DNA from: Pseudomonas nicosulfuronedens
GTDB taxonomy: Bacteria > Pseudomonadota > Gammaproteobacteria > Pseudomonadales > Pseudomonadaceae
Length of the DNA: 64,000 nucleotides
Assembly: GCF_005877905.1 (NCBI RefSeq)
Contig: NZ_SWDV01000012.1
Span: 62,001 to 126,000, forward strand
Direction: 5' to 3'
Shown here piece after piece: positions 39,774 to 49,448 of this stretch. A program made the position numbers and the translations under genes. How positions within the stretch are numbered: position 1 is the stretch's first letter; each line of letters begins with the position of its first letter. The notes below the pieces were generated by a model that searched no databases, was not told the origin of the DNA, and saw nothing but the letters and a program-made list of their open reading frames with translations.

Positions 39774-40472
39774 TCAGTGCTTGCGCGGCGCGAGATAGGC
39801 CAGCCAGCGGCGTTCGGCCAGCTTGAACAGGCGCACCAGGGTGAAGGTCATGATCAGGTAGAAGATGCCGGCAGTGATGAAAGCCTCGAACGGCAGGTAG
39901 TACTGCGAGTACACGGTGCGCGCGGCGCCGGTGATGTCCACCAGGGTCACGATGGACGCCAGGCTGGTGGTCTGCAGCATCATGATCACTTCGTTGCTGT
40001 ATTGCGGCAGCGCGCGGCGCAGGGCCGAGGGCAGCAGGATGCGGCGGTACATCTTCAGGCGCGACATGCCCATGGCCTTGGCCGCTTCGATCTCGCCATG
40101 CGGAGTGGCGCGGATGCTGCCGGCGAGAATTTCGGCGGTGTAGGCGCTGGTGTTGATGGCAAACGCGGCGCAGGCACAGAAGGTGGCGTTGGACAGCCAC
40201 GGCCAGAAGACGCTTTCACGTACCACTTCAAACTGGGCCAGGCCGTAGTAGATGAGAAACAGCTGCACCAGCATCGGGGTGCCGCGGATGACATAGGTGT
40301 AGAGCCAGGCCGGCAGGTTCACCGCAGGGTTCTTGGAGCAGCGCATCAGCGCCAGCGGCACGGCCGCCAGCAAGCCGAAGAACAGCGAGATCGCCAGCAG
40401 CTTGAGGGTCACCAGCAGGCCGCTGAAGTAGAGCGGCAGGCTGTCCCAGATGACGGAGAAGTCAAAAATCAT
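39774..40472 (-). CDS. aotM: Arginine/ornithine ABC transporter permease AotM
   Basis: A 232-residue inner-membrane permease of the HisM type with five predicted membrane helices. The coupling loop is EIEAAKAMGMSRLKMYRRILLP. It pairs with AotQ to form the channel. The gene lies between aotQ (16 bases) and aotO (10 bases). Confidence 0.94.
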   Translation of the reverse strand: MIFDFSVIWDSLPLYFSGLLVTLKLLAISLFFGLLAAVPLALMRCSKNPAVNLPAWLYTYVIRGTPMLVQLFLIYYGLAQFEVVRESVFWPWLSNATFCACAAFAINTSAYTAEILAGSIRATPHGEIEAAKAMGMSRLKMYRRILLPSALRRALPQYSNEVIMMLQTTSLASIVTLVDITGAARTVYSQYYLPFEAFITAGIFYLIMTFTLVRLFKLAERRWLAYLAPRKH

Positions 40473-40488
40473 GATCAGGCTCCCGGTC

Positions 40489-41178
40489 TCAAAGCTCGGC
40501 GACTTTCACGCCGACCGAATAGCGGCGTTCGAGCAGGCGCAGCAGCACCAGGGAGACGCTGGTAACTACCAGGTACAGCGCCGCCACGGCAAGGAAATAG
40601 GTGAAGGGTTCGCGGGTGGCGTCCGAGGCCTGCTTGGCCTTGAACATCATGTCCTGCAGGCCGACCACGGAAATCAGCGCAGTGGCCTTGACCAGCACCA
40701 GCCAGTTGTTGGTGAAGCCAGGAATGGCCAGGCGGATCATCTGCGGCACCTGGATGCGGAAGAACACCTGAAGCGGGCTCATGCCATAGGCGAAGCCGGC
40801 CTCGCCCTGCCCTTTCGGGATGGCCATGAAGGCGCCACGGAAGGTCTCGGACAGGTAGGCGCCAAAGATGAAGCCCAGGGTTCCGACGCCGGAAGCGAAG
40901 GGGTTGAGGTCGATGTAGTCGTCATAGCCAACCATGGGTGCGATCCAGTTCACCGCGGCCTGGCCGCCGTAGAAGATCAGCAGGATCAGCACCAGGTCCG
41001 GTACGCCACGGATCACGGTGGCATAGAGGTCGCCGCACCAGGCCAGCCATTTCACCGGCGACAGGCGGATGGCCGCGCCGAGCAGGCCCAGCACGATCGC
41101 CAGGGCCATCGATAGCAGGGACAGCTGAAGCGTCAGCCAGGCACCATCGACGATGGTGGCTCCATAGCCATTGAGCAT
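40489..41178 (-). CDS. aotQ: Arginine/ornithine ABC transporter permease AotQ
   Basis: A 229-residue HisQ-type permease beginning MLNGYGATIVDGAWLTLQLSL. The coupling loop reads GEAGFAYGMSPLQVFFRIQVP. The start at 41178 is chosen because family members start MLxGYG; a longer 5' reading enters the intercistronic hairpin zone. It follows aotJ by 140 bases, a gap with a terminator-like hairpin that probably lowers expression of membrane subunits relative to the binding protein. Confidence 0.93.
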   Translation of the reverse strand: MLNGYGATIVDGAWLTLQLSLLSMALAIVLGLLGAAIRLSPVKWLAWCGDLYATVIRGVPDLVLILLIFYGGQAAVNWIAPMVGYDDYIDLNPFASGVGTLGFIFGAYLSETFRGAFMAIPKGQGEAGFAYGMSPLQVFFRIQVPQMIRLAIPGFTNNWLVLVKATALISVVGLQDMMFKAKQASDATREPFTYFLAVAALYLVVTSVSLVLLRLLERRYSVGVKVAEL

Positions 41179-41259
41179 AATTTCGTACCTCGTGAAGCCG
41201 GACGTCGCCCGCAACGACACGGACGCTCAGGGCGAGCGCGACTGCAGGCTCACCCCCAA

Positions 41260-41307
41260 TAAAAAAGTGGCACAAACTTCAGGATCAGGCCTGGGTCTGT
41301 GCCACTT
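41260..41307 (-). terminator. Intercistronic attenuating hairpin aotJ-aotQ
   Basis: On the minus strand AGTGGCACAGAC and GTTTGTGCCACT pair (one wobble) and are followed directly by six T residues. It is a partial terminator between the binding protein gene and the permease genes. Confidence 0.75.
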
Positions 41308-41318
41308 CTGGACGTGGA

Positions 41319-42098
41319 TCAGTTCTCGCCGTAGACGTCGAACTTGAAGTACTTGTCCTGCACTGCCTTGTACTTGCCGTTGGCACGGATGCCGGCGATG
41401 GCCGTGTTGAATTTCTCGACCAGGGCGGTATCACCCTTGCGCACGGCGATACCGGCGCCACCACCGAAGTACTTCGGATCGTTGTATTCCGGGCCTACGA
41501 AGGCGTAGCCCTTGCCGGCGTCGGTTTTCAGGAAACCGTCGTCGAGGTTGACCGAGTCGGCCATGGTCGCATCGATGCGGCCGGAGACCAGGTCCATGTT
41601 GGCTTCGTTCTGGGAGTTGTAGCGCACCACTTCGATGCCGGCCGGGGCCAGGACGTCGGTGGCGTAGCGATCATGGGTGGAAGCGCGCAGCACACCGACC
41701 TTCTTGCCCTTCAGGTCGGCCAGCGGATCGTTCAGGGTCACGCCTTCCTTCATCACGAAGCGCGCGGGGGTGTGGTAGTACTTGTTGGTGAAGTCGACGG
41801 ACTTCTTGCGCTCATCGGTGATGGTCATGGACGAGAGGATGGCGTCGATCTTGCGCACCTTCAGTGCCGGGATCAGGCCGTCGAACTCCTGCTCGACCCA
41901 GGTACATTTGACCTTCATTTCTTCGCACAGGGCGTTGCCGATATCCACGTCGAAACCGGCGAGCTTGCCGTCGGGAGTCTTGAAGGAGAAAGGCGGGTAA
42001 CCGGCTTCGATACCGATGCGGACCGGCTTGTCGTCAGCGTGGGCAACCAGGGAAAGCGCGGACAGGGCCAGCGCACCGAGAAGTGCAAACTTCTTCAT
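41319..42098 (-). CDS. aotJ: Arginine/ornithine-binding periplasmic protein AotJ
   Basis: A 259-residue solute-binding protein with signal peptide [21 protein letters not shown], cut before [16 protein letters not shown]. The [21 protein letters not shown] and [15 protein letters not shown] segments are typical of the lysine/arginine/ornithine-binding family. First gene of aotJQMOP-argR. The ATG at 42098 has AAGGAG seven bases upstream. An ArgR-type half-site lies about 180 bases upstream. Confidence 0.95.
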   Translation of the reverse strand: MKKFALLGALALSALSLVAHADDKPVRIGIEAGYPPFSFKTPDGKLAGFDVDIGNALCEEMKVKCTWVEQEFDGLIPALKVRKIDAILSSMTITDERKKSVDFTNKYYHTPARFVMKEGVTLNDPLADLKGKKVGVLRASTHDRYATDVLAPAGIEVVRYNSQNEANMDLVSGRIDATMADSVNLDDGFLKTDAGKGYAFVGPEYNDPKYFGGGAGIAVRKGDTALVEKFNTAIAGIRANGKYKAVQDKYFKFDVYGEN

Positions 42099-42267
42099 CA
42101 GTAACTCCTTCGAGGGTAGGTCTTCGATTGGCAGGAGAAAGGGGTTGGCCCAGGCTGCCCGTGCAGAAGTGAAGGTTATTGTTCGTCTGCGCATTGCCGG
42201 CGCGATTCTTGTGAAAAGCGCGCCTACCGGGGTGAGCGGCATTCTAGCGACAGCCCCGGAGCGGATA

Positions 42268-42283
42268 TTTCTTCAATGCGACA
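42268..42283 (-). promoter_or_regulatory. Candidate ArgR half-site upstream of aotJ
   Basis: On the minus strand TGTCGCATTGAAGAAA fits TGTCGC-N8-AA exactly. A second TGTCGC occurs 31 bases downstream (42252) without the AA. It lies about 170-185 bases before the aotJ start, as expected if the promoter is between. Confidence 0.6.
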
Positions 42284-42537
42284 AGTAATTATAGAAGCGC
42301 CGGAGACAGGGCCCCGGCGGCTTGACGGCGCGGATTTTACGTGATTCGAAAGCGGGTAGTAAAACCCTAATTACTAGCAGTAATCGAGCCAAAACTATCA
42401 AGCCCCAGGCTTGGCGCGGGGTGCGCGATATTGCCTTATTCCACACCGACAGAAAAGACGCACCAATGACGTGCGAAATGTTTCCTGACGCCTCATTTTG
42501 TCGCAGGAAAATGTTACCAGTGGGCAGGAAGGACACT

Positions 42538-42570
42538 GTAGGGCGGATAACCCGGAACGGGTTATCCGCC
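42538..42570. repeat. Family C palindrome
   Basis: GTAGGGCGGATAACCC and GGGTTATCCGCC pair around a short loop; GCGCGTTATGCGCCC follows about 25 bases later. Similar GGCGGATAAC palindromes are common between Pseudomonas genes. Confidence 0.7.
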
Positions 42571-42639
42571 GATACCCCGCCGACGGATAAGGCGCGTTAT
42601 GCGCCCTGTGAGCTATCGCCCTCCGCGGAAAGCGAACTC

Positions 42640-42721
42640 GTAGGATGGGTGGAGCTTGCGATACCCATGCTGTCGATGCGTACGGAATTGATGGGTATCG
42701 CTGCGCTCCACGCCATCCTAC
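42640..42721. repeat. Family B hairpin repeat (copy 2)
   Basis: The arms 42640-42669 and 42691-42721 are inverted copies of the GTAGGATGG...GATACCCAT unit with a few differences, spaced by about 21 bases. Confidence 0.85.
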
Positions 42722-42780
42722 ATTCGTGCTCCACGAGAGCTTCAGCGCAGGCAGGCGCCCGGCATAAAAGCGCAGGAATG

Positions 42781-42810
42781 AAAAACGCCCCGGCAAGCGG
42801 GGCGTTTTTT
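42781..42810 (-). terminator. Terminator of acsA
   Basis: AAAAAACGCCCCG-CTTGC-CGGGGCGTTTTT on the minus strand is a perfect strong hairpin with A and T flanks, 14 bases after the acsA stop. Confidence 0.9.
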
Positions 42811-42823
42811 GTGGGACGACGGA

Positions 42824-44779
42824 TCAGGCCGCGCGCATGGCCTGGTGCGTGTCGATCAGGTGCTGCACGACGCCCGGATCGGCCAGGGTGGAGATATCCC
42901 CCAGGGTGTCGTACTCGGCCGTGGCGATCTTGCGCAGGATGCGGCGCATGATCTTGCCCGAACGGGTCTTCGGCAGGCCGGGTGCCCACTGGATCACATC
43001 CGGGGTGGCGATCGGGCCAATTTCCTTGCGCACCCAGGCTCGCAGCTCCTGGCGCAGTTGCTCGTTGGTTTCCTCACCGGCATTCAGGGTGACGTAGACA
43101 TAGATGCCCTGCCCCTTGATGTCGTGCGGCACGCCAACCACTGCGGCCTCGGCCACTTTCGGGTGGGCGACCAGGGCGCTCTCGATCTCGGCGGTGCCCA
43201 TGCGGTGACCGGAGACGTTGAGCACGTCATCGACGCGGCCGGTGATCCAGTAGTAGCCGTCCTCATCGCGACGGGCACCGTCGCCAGTGAAGTACATGCC
43301 CTTGAAGGTCTTGAAGTAGGTGTCCACGTAACGGTCGTGGTCGCCGTACAGGGTGCGCGCCTGGCCCGGCCAGGAATCGAGGATCACCAGGTTGCCCTCG
43401 GTGGCCCCTTCCAGGATGTTGCCCAGGTTGTCCACCAGCGCCGGCACCACGCCGAAGAACGGCTTGGCGGCGGAGCCCGGCTTCAGACCGTGGGCGCCCG
43501 GCAGCGGGGTCATCAGGCAGGCGCCGGTTTCGGTCTGCCACCAGGTGTCGACGATCGGGCAGCGCGACTGGCCGACGGTCTCGTAGTACCACTGCCAGGC
43601 TTCCGGGTTGATCGGCTCGCCGACCGAGCCCAGCAGGCGCAGGCTGGAGCCGTCGGCGCCTTCGACCGCCGCCTTGCCCTCGGCCATCATGGCGCGGATG
43701 GCGGTCGGGGCGGTGTAGAGAATGTTGACCTTGTGCTTGTCGACGATCTTGGCGACGCGGGAGATGTCCGGATAGTTCGGCACGCCCTCGAACAGCACCG
43801 TGGTCGCGCCATTGGCCAGCGGGCCGTAGACCACATAGGTGTGACCGGTGACCCAGCCGATGTCGGCGGTGCACCAGAAGACTTCGCCCGGACGGTAGTC
43901 GAATACGCGCTCATGGGTCAGCGAGGCGTAGACCAGGTAGCCGCCGGTGGTGTGCAGCACGCCCTTGGGTTTGCCGGTGGAGCCGGAGGTGTAGAGGATG
44001 AACAGCGGGTCCTCGGCGCCCATTTCCTTCGGTGCGCAGGTGGAACCGGCGACCTTCATCAGGTCCTCGAACCACACGTCGCGGTGCTGGTTCCACTTGA
44101 TGGGCGAACCAGTGCGCTTGCAGACGATGATCTTCTGCACGCTGTTGGTTTCCGGGTTGGTCAGCGCGTCGTCGACGTTGGCCTTGAGCGGCGTCTTCTT
44201 GCCGCCACGCAGACCTTCGTCAGCGGTGATCACCACCTTGGAGCGGCAGTCGATGATGCGGCCGGCCAGGGCTTCGGGTGAGAAGCCACCGAACACCACG
44301 GAATGGATCGCACCGATGCGGGCGCAGGCCAGCATGGCGACCACGGCTTCCGGGATCATCGGCATGTAGATGGTCACCACGTCGCCACGGTGCACGTCCT
44401 GGCCACGCAGGGCGTTGGCGAACTTGCAGACCTGCTCGTGCAGCTCGCGGTAGGTGATTTCCTTGTGCTCGGAAGGATCGTCACCTTCCCAGATGATGGC
44501 GAGCTGGTCGCCGCGCTCGGCCAGGTGGCGGTCGAGGCAGTTGTAGGAGAGGTTCAGGGTGCCGTCTGCGAACCACTTGATGTCCACGTGGTGGTCATCG
44601 AAGGAGGTCTGCTTGACCTTGGTGAACGGCTTGATCCAGTCGATGCGCTGGGCCTGTTCGCGCCAGAAGCCGTCGGGATTGACCACCGACTGCTGGTACA
44701 GCTTCTTGTAGGTGGCCTCGTCGGTCAGAGTGGTCGCGGCCACTTCGGGACGCACGGGGTACACGGATGCCGCTGTCAT
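42824..44779 (-). CDS. acsA: Acetyl-CoA synthetase
   Basis: A 651-residue AMP-forming acetate:CoA ligase. [19 protein letters not shown] is the AMP-binding motif, [10 protein letters not shown] lies in the acetate pocket, the hinge is [20 protein letters not shown], and [14 protein letters not shown] near the C-terminus contains the catalytic lysine regulated by acetylation in this family. Length and order of motifs are standard. It stands alone; in P. aeruginosa acsA also lies between the aot operon and the dctQM-like TRAP genes. Confidence 0.97.
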   Translation of the reverse strand: MTAASVYPVRPEVAATTLTDEATYKKLYQQSVVNPDGFWREQAQRIDWIKPFTKVKQTSFDDHHVDIKWFADGTLNLSYNCLDRHLAERGDQLAIIWEGDDPSEHKEITYRELHEQVCKFANALRGQDVHRGDVVTIYMPMIPEAVVAMLACARIGAIHSVVFGGFSPEALAGRIIDCRSKVVITADEGLRGGKKTPLKANVDDALTNPETNSVQKIIVCKRTGSPIKWNQHRDVWFEDLMKVAGSTCAPKEMGAEDPLFILYTSGSTGKPKGVLHTTGGYLVYASLTHERVFDYRPGEVFWCTADIGWVTGHTYVVYGPLANGATTVLFEGVPNYPDISRVAKIVDKHKVNILYTAPTAIRAMMAEGKAAVEGADGSSLRLLGSVGEPINPEAWQWYYETVGQSRCPIVDTWWQTETGACLMTPLPGAHGLKPGSAAKPFFGVVPALVDNLGNILEGATEGNLVILDSWPGQARTLYGDHDRYVDTYFKTFKGMYFTGDGARRDEDGYYWITGRVDDVLNVSGHRMGTAEIESALVAHPKVAEAAVVGVPHDIKGQGIYVYVTLNAGEETNEQLRQELRAWVRKEIGPIATPDVIQWAPGLPKTRSGKIMRRILRKIATAEYDTLGDISTLADPGVVQHLIDTHQAMRAA

Positions 44780-44941
44780 GGCGTTTTACCTCGGTGAAGA
44801 GTGTTGTTTTTGTTGCCATCAGTTGTAACGGCGACACCCTTCCCCGAACCATACGACCATGGTCTTACCAATCCTTAGTCGTAGTGATGAGCCCCATAAG
44901 CCGTTGTTTTGGCAACAGGCTCATGGGGCCGCGACAACCTG

Positions 44942-46222
44942 TCACATGCCAATGGCGTGGGGCAGCGCCAGCGAGATGTAGGGCACGTAGGTCACCAGGA
45001 TCAGGAACAGCAGCAGGATCATCAGCCACGGTAGCGCCGCGCGGATGGTCGCCCCCAGCGGCAGGCCGGTGACCGCCGAGGTGACGAACAGGTTGAGCCC
45101 CACCGGTGGGTGTACCAGGCCGATCTCCATGTTCACCACCATGACGATCCCCAGGTGAATCGGATCGATCCCCAGGCGCATGGCGATGGGGAAGAAGATC
45201 GGCGCGAGGATCAGCACGATGGCCGACGGCTCCATGAAGCTGCCTGCCACCAGCAGCACGATGTTGACCATCAGCAGGAAGCCGATCGGCGTCAGCCCCT
45301 CCTGCATCACCCACTCGGTGATCTGTTGGGGAATCTGCTCGGTGGTCAGCACGTGGGCGAAGAGCATGGCGTTGGCGATGATGAACATCAGCATGATGCT
45401 CAGTCGCCCGGACTCCACCAGCACCTTGGGACAGTCGCGCAGGCGCATGTCCTTGTAGACGAACAGCGCGACGAAGGCCGAGTAGACCGCCGCCACCGCT
45501 GCCGCCTCGGTGGGGGTGAACAGGCCGGAGTAGATGCCGCCAAGGATGATCACCAGCAGCAACAGCCCCCAACCCGCGCGACGTGCAGCGGACAGCCATT
45601 CGCGCAGGCTGGCGCGCGGTTGCGCCGGCAGCTTCTTCACCCGGGCGACGATGTAGATCACCACCATCAGGATCACGCCCAGCAGCAGGCCCGGCACCAC
45701 GCCGGCGACGAACAGCTTGCCCACCGAGGTCTCGGTGGCGGCGGAGTACACGACCATGACGATCGACGGCGGGATGAGGATGCCCAGGGTCCCGGCGTTG
45801 CAGATGATCCCGGCGCCGAACTCACGCGGGTAGCCCGAGCGCACCATGCCGGCCACGGCAATGGAACCCACGGCTGCCACGGTCGCCGGCGAGGAACCGG
45901 ACAGCGCGGCGAACAGCATGCACGCCAGCACCGCCGCGATCGCCAGGCCGCCACGGATGTGGCCGACGCAGGCGTTGGCGAAGTCGATCAGCCGTCGGGC
46001 CACGCCGCCGGTGGTCATGAACGCGCCGGATAGCAGGAAGAACGGGATCGCCAACAGCGTGTAGGCCTCGGACGTCTCGAACAGCTTGATCGCCAGCGAG
46101 CGCACCGAGTCCGGGCTGAACAGCAGGATCGTCAGCGCGCCGGACAGGCCCAGGGAAATCGCGATGGGCACGCCGATGAACATGAAGACGAACAGCAGGA
46201 GGAACAGGATCATCACGGTCAT
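44942..46222 (-). CDS. dctM: TRAP transporter large permease DctM
   Basis: A 426-residue protein with about 12 membrane helices, starting MTVMILFLLLFVFMFIGVPI. GSSPATVAAVGSIAVAGMVRSGY and TLGILIPPSIVMVVY are conserved DctM loops, and EIGLVHPPVGLNLFVTSAV a conserved helix. It is the sodium-coupled transport subunit of a tripartite ATP-independent transporter. The start overlaps the dctQ stop by four bases. It is annotated as a C4-dicarboxylate system in P. aeruginosa, but the true substrate cannot be read from sequence. Confidence 0.92.
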   Translation of the reverse strand: MTVMILFLLLFVFMFIGVPIAISLGLSGALTILLFSPDSVRSLAIKLFETSEAYTLLAIPFFLLSGAFMTTGGVARRLIDFANACVGHIRGGLAIAAVLACMLFAALSGSSPATVAAVGSIAVAGMVRSGYPREFGAGIICNAGTLGILIPPSIVMVVYSAATETSVGKLFVAGVVPGLLLGVILMVVIYIVARVKKLPAQPRASLREWLSAARRAGWGLLLLVIILGGIYSGLFTPTEAAAVAAVYSAFVALFVYKDMRLRDCPKVLVESGRLSIMLMFIIANAMLFAHVLTTEQIPQQITEWVMQEGLTPIGFLLMVNIVLLVAGSFMEPSAIVLILAPIFFPIAMRLGIDPIHLGIVMVVNMEIGLVHPPVGLNLFVTSAVTGLPLGATIRAALPWLMILLLFLILVTYVPYISLALPHAIGM

Positions 46223-46857
46223 GGACGATTCTCCGCGGCTTCTTCGCCGGCCAGCTTCGAGGCTTCCGCGGCCTCGTCGGCAAGGCCCAGGCCGAGCTGG
46301 CGGCCGCGCAACAGGTTGACGAGGATTTCCAGGTAACGCAGGAGCACCAGGCCGAAACCGATGGGCACGATCACCGCGATGTAGGCCTGGAGGATGCAGA
46401 AGTGGTCGAGGTCCTCGGCGCCGATGCCGGCAATGAACAGGGTCTTCACCCAGTCGAAACTGGCGACCATGAACAGCCCGGCGTAGCCCAGGCAGCAGAG
46501 GCAGGCGAGCACGCCAATGAATCGCTGGACCGGGCGCGGCGCCAGCTTCACCAGCGCGTCCACCCCCAGGTGGCCGGCGGTACGCACGCCATAGGCGATG
46601 CCGAAGAAGATCAGCCAGCCGAACAGCGCCTTGGTCAGCGCATTGCTCCAGGACATGTCCTGGGCGATGCCGAGGATTGCGTCGCCGATGGCGTAGAACG
46701 GCCCCTGCTGCGACGGCAGGCGGTCGCCCAGGTCATAGAACAGGGTGAAGACGTTGGTCATCACCACGTAGACGAAAGTCACCAGCGTCATCGCCGCCAG
46801 CAGGAAGGCGATGGCGCCCTCCTCGAAGTGGTTCCAGGCGCGCACGAGTCGGTTCAT
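46219..46857 (-). CDS. dctQ: TRAP transporter small permease DctQ
   Basis: A 212-residue membrane protein starting MNRLVRAWNHFEEGAIAFLLAAM, with four membrane helices. It has the usual DctQ features E-E near the first helix and GVRTAGHLGVDAL in the middle, and ends in a cytoplasmic acidic tail (EAAEASKLAGEEAAENRP). The start at 46857 has GGAG eight bases upstream. It links the binding protein and DctM. Confidence 0.9.
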   Translation of the reverse strand: MNRLVRAWNHFEEGAIAFLLAAMTLVTFVYVVMTNVFTLFYDLGDRLPSQQGPFYAIGDAILGIAQDMSWSNALTKALFGWLIFFGIAYGVRTAGHLGVDALVKLAPRPVQRFIGVLACLCCLGYAGLFMVASFDWVKTLFIAGIGAEDLDHFCILQAYIAVIVPIGFGLVLLRYLEILVNLLRGRQLGLGLADEAAEASKLAGEEAAENRP

Positions 46858-46902
46858 GGAAAAGGCTCCAGAAAGCCCCGCCATCCGGCGGGGCCGGACG
46901 GA

Positions 46903-48132
<1,230 letters not shown>

Positions 48133-48153
48133 TCACTGCTACGTAGCGGCGAC

Positions 48154-49101
48154 TCAGGCCGGCACCCGCGTGCGGTGCTCGAGCATCATCCGCTCGTGCT
48201 CTTCGAGCATGCCGGGCACGCAGTCGCGGAGAAACTCCACCCAGGTGCGGATTTTCGCGTCGAGGTACTGGCGCGACGGATACAGCGCATAGACATTGAG
48301 GTGGAACAGGCTGTAGTCCGGCAGCACGCGCACCAGGCTGCCATCCTTCAGACCCTGCACGGCGGAGTACACCGGCAGCGCACCGATACCCATGCCGGCG
48401 CGCACGGCCTCGGTCATGGCGTCGGCGGTATTGACCTGGAAATGGGTGTGGTTGATGCCGACCATTTCCTGGCCATCAGGGCCGTCGAACAGCCACTTGT
48501 CCAGCGACATCACCGAGTTCACCAAGCGCAGGCAACGGTGCTCGGTCAACTCGCCCAGCTTCTTCGGCATGCCATGCCGCGCCACGTAGTCGGGCGATGC
48601 GCAAAGCACGCTGTAGGTCTTGCCGATGCGCTTGGAAACGAAGCCCGAATCCGGCAGCTCCTGGGCGATGACCACGGAGATGTCGTAGCCCTCGTCGAGG
48701 ATGTCGGTGATGCGGTTGGCCAGGGTCAGGTCGAAGGTGACCTCCGGGTAGATTTCGCAGTACTGCGAAATCGCGCGGATCAGGTAATGCTGACCGATAC
48801 CGGTCATGGCATGCACCTTCACCTTGCCGTGGGGCCGGGCGTGGGCGTCGCCCGCCTCGGCCTCGGCTTCCTCGATGTAGCCGAGGATCTGCTGGCAGCG
48901 CAGCAAGTAGCGCTGGCCGGCTTCGGTGAGGGCGATGCGGCGGGTGGTGCGATGTAGCAGGCGGGTGCGCAGGTGCGCTTCGAGCTTGGCCACCGTCCGC
49001 GAGACGTAGGCGGTGGTGAGGTCCATGCGCTGGGCGGCGGCGGTGAAGCTGCCGGTCTCGGCGACACAGACGAAAGCACGCATGTTGTGCAGCAGGTCCA
49101 T
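48154..49101 (-). CDS. LysR-family transcriptional regulator
   Basis: A 315-residue LysR regulator. The helix-turn-helix is in MRAFVCVAETGSFTAAAQRM followed by DLTTAYVSRTVAKLEAHL; the rest is the ligand-binding domain (KVKVHAMTGIGQHYLIRAIS begins it). The ATG at 49101 has GGAG five bases upstream, so the in-frame ATG just before it is less likely. It is divergent from the FUSC gene across 347 bases containing a strong dyad (49223-49249), the usual layout for a LysR protein that controls its neighbour, as AaeR does with the aae efflux genes. It could instead act on the dct genes downstream. Confidence 0.85.
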   Translation of the reverse strand: MDLLHNMRAFVCVAETGSFTAAAQRMDLTTAYVSRTVAKLEAHLRTRLLHRTTRRIALTEAGQRYLLRCQQILGYIEEAEAEAGDAHARPHGKVKVHAMTGIGQHYLIRAISQYCEIYPEVTFDLTLANRITDILDEGYDISVVIAQELPDSGFVSKRIGKTYSVLCASPDYVARHGMPKKLGELTEHRCLRLVNSVMSLDKWLFDGPDGQEMVGINHTHFQVNTADAMTEAVRAGMGIGALPVYSAVQGLKDGSLVRVLPDYSLFHLNVYALYPSRQYLDAKIRTWVEFLRDCVPGMLEEHERMMLEHRTRVPA

Positions 49102-49448
49102 CATTTCTCCTGAGAGCCTGTCCACGCCACGGCGGGCGGCCTCTGCAACGGCGCTCGAACGAGCAACGCCTTGTTACAGATTCATGACAGGCGGCGAATT
49201 GTCGCATACCTGTCGCGACGGGATTATTGTCCTTTCAGGCAACAATAATTCATCCAACCGTCAGCTTATCCTGCCCCCCGGCGCACTTCTAGAATCGCCC
49301 TCCCCAACGCGGCCCGCCGCGACACCCCAGGATTCGCACCCGTGCTCCGCCTTTCGTGCAACGTGCTGCCACCCCTTCGCTCCGCCTTAGAACTACAGGG
49401 TCATCAAAACCCGCCCCAGCCCGATCACCGCCTGCCGAGATAAGCCCG
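49102..49448. promoter_or_regulatory. Divergent LysR-FUSC control region
   Basis: A 347-base gene-free region. It holds the perfect dyad ATTATTGT-N11-ACAATAAT at 49223-49249 (T-N11-A type, the LysR-box pattern). No repeat element is present. Confidence 0.55.

Larger units (their letters stand above)
42099..42823. other. Intergenic region between aotJ and acsA
   Basis: These 725 bases hold, from left to right: the aotJ leader and promoter with an ArgR-type half-site (42268-42283), an A/T-richer stretch (about 42320-42530) with no gene, a family C palindrome (42538-42570), a family B hairpin (42640-42721) and the acsA terminator (42781-42810). Confidence 0.65.
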
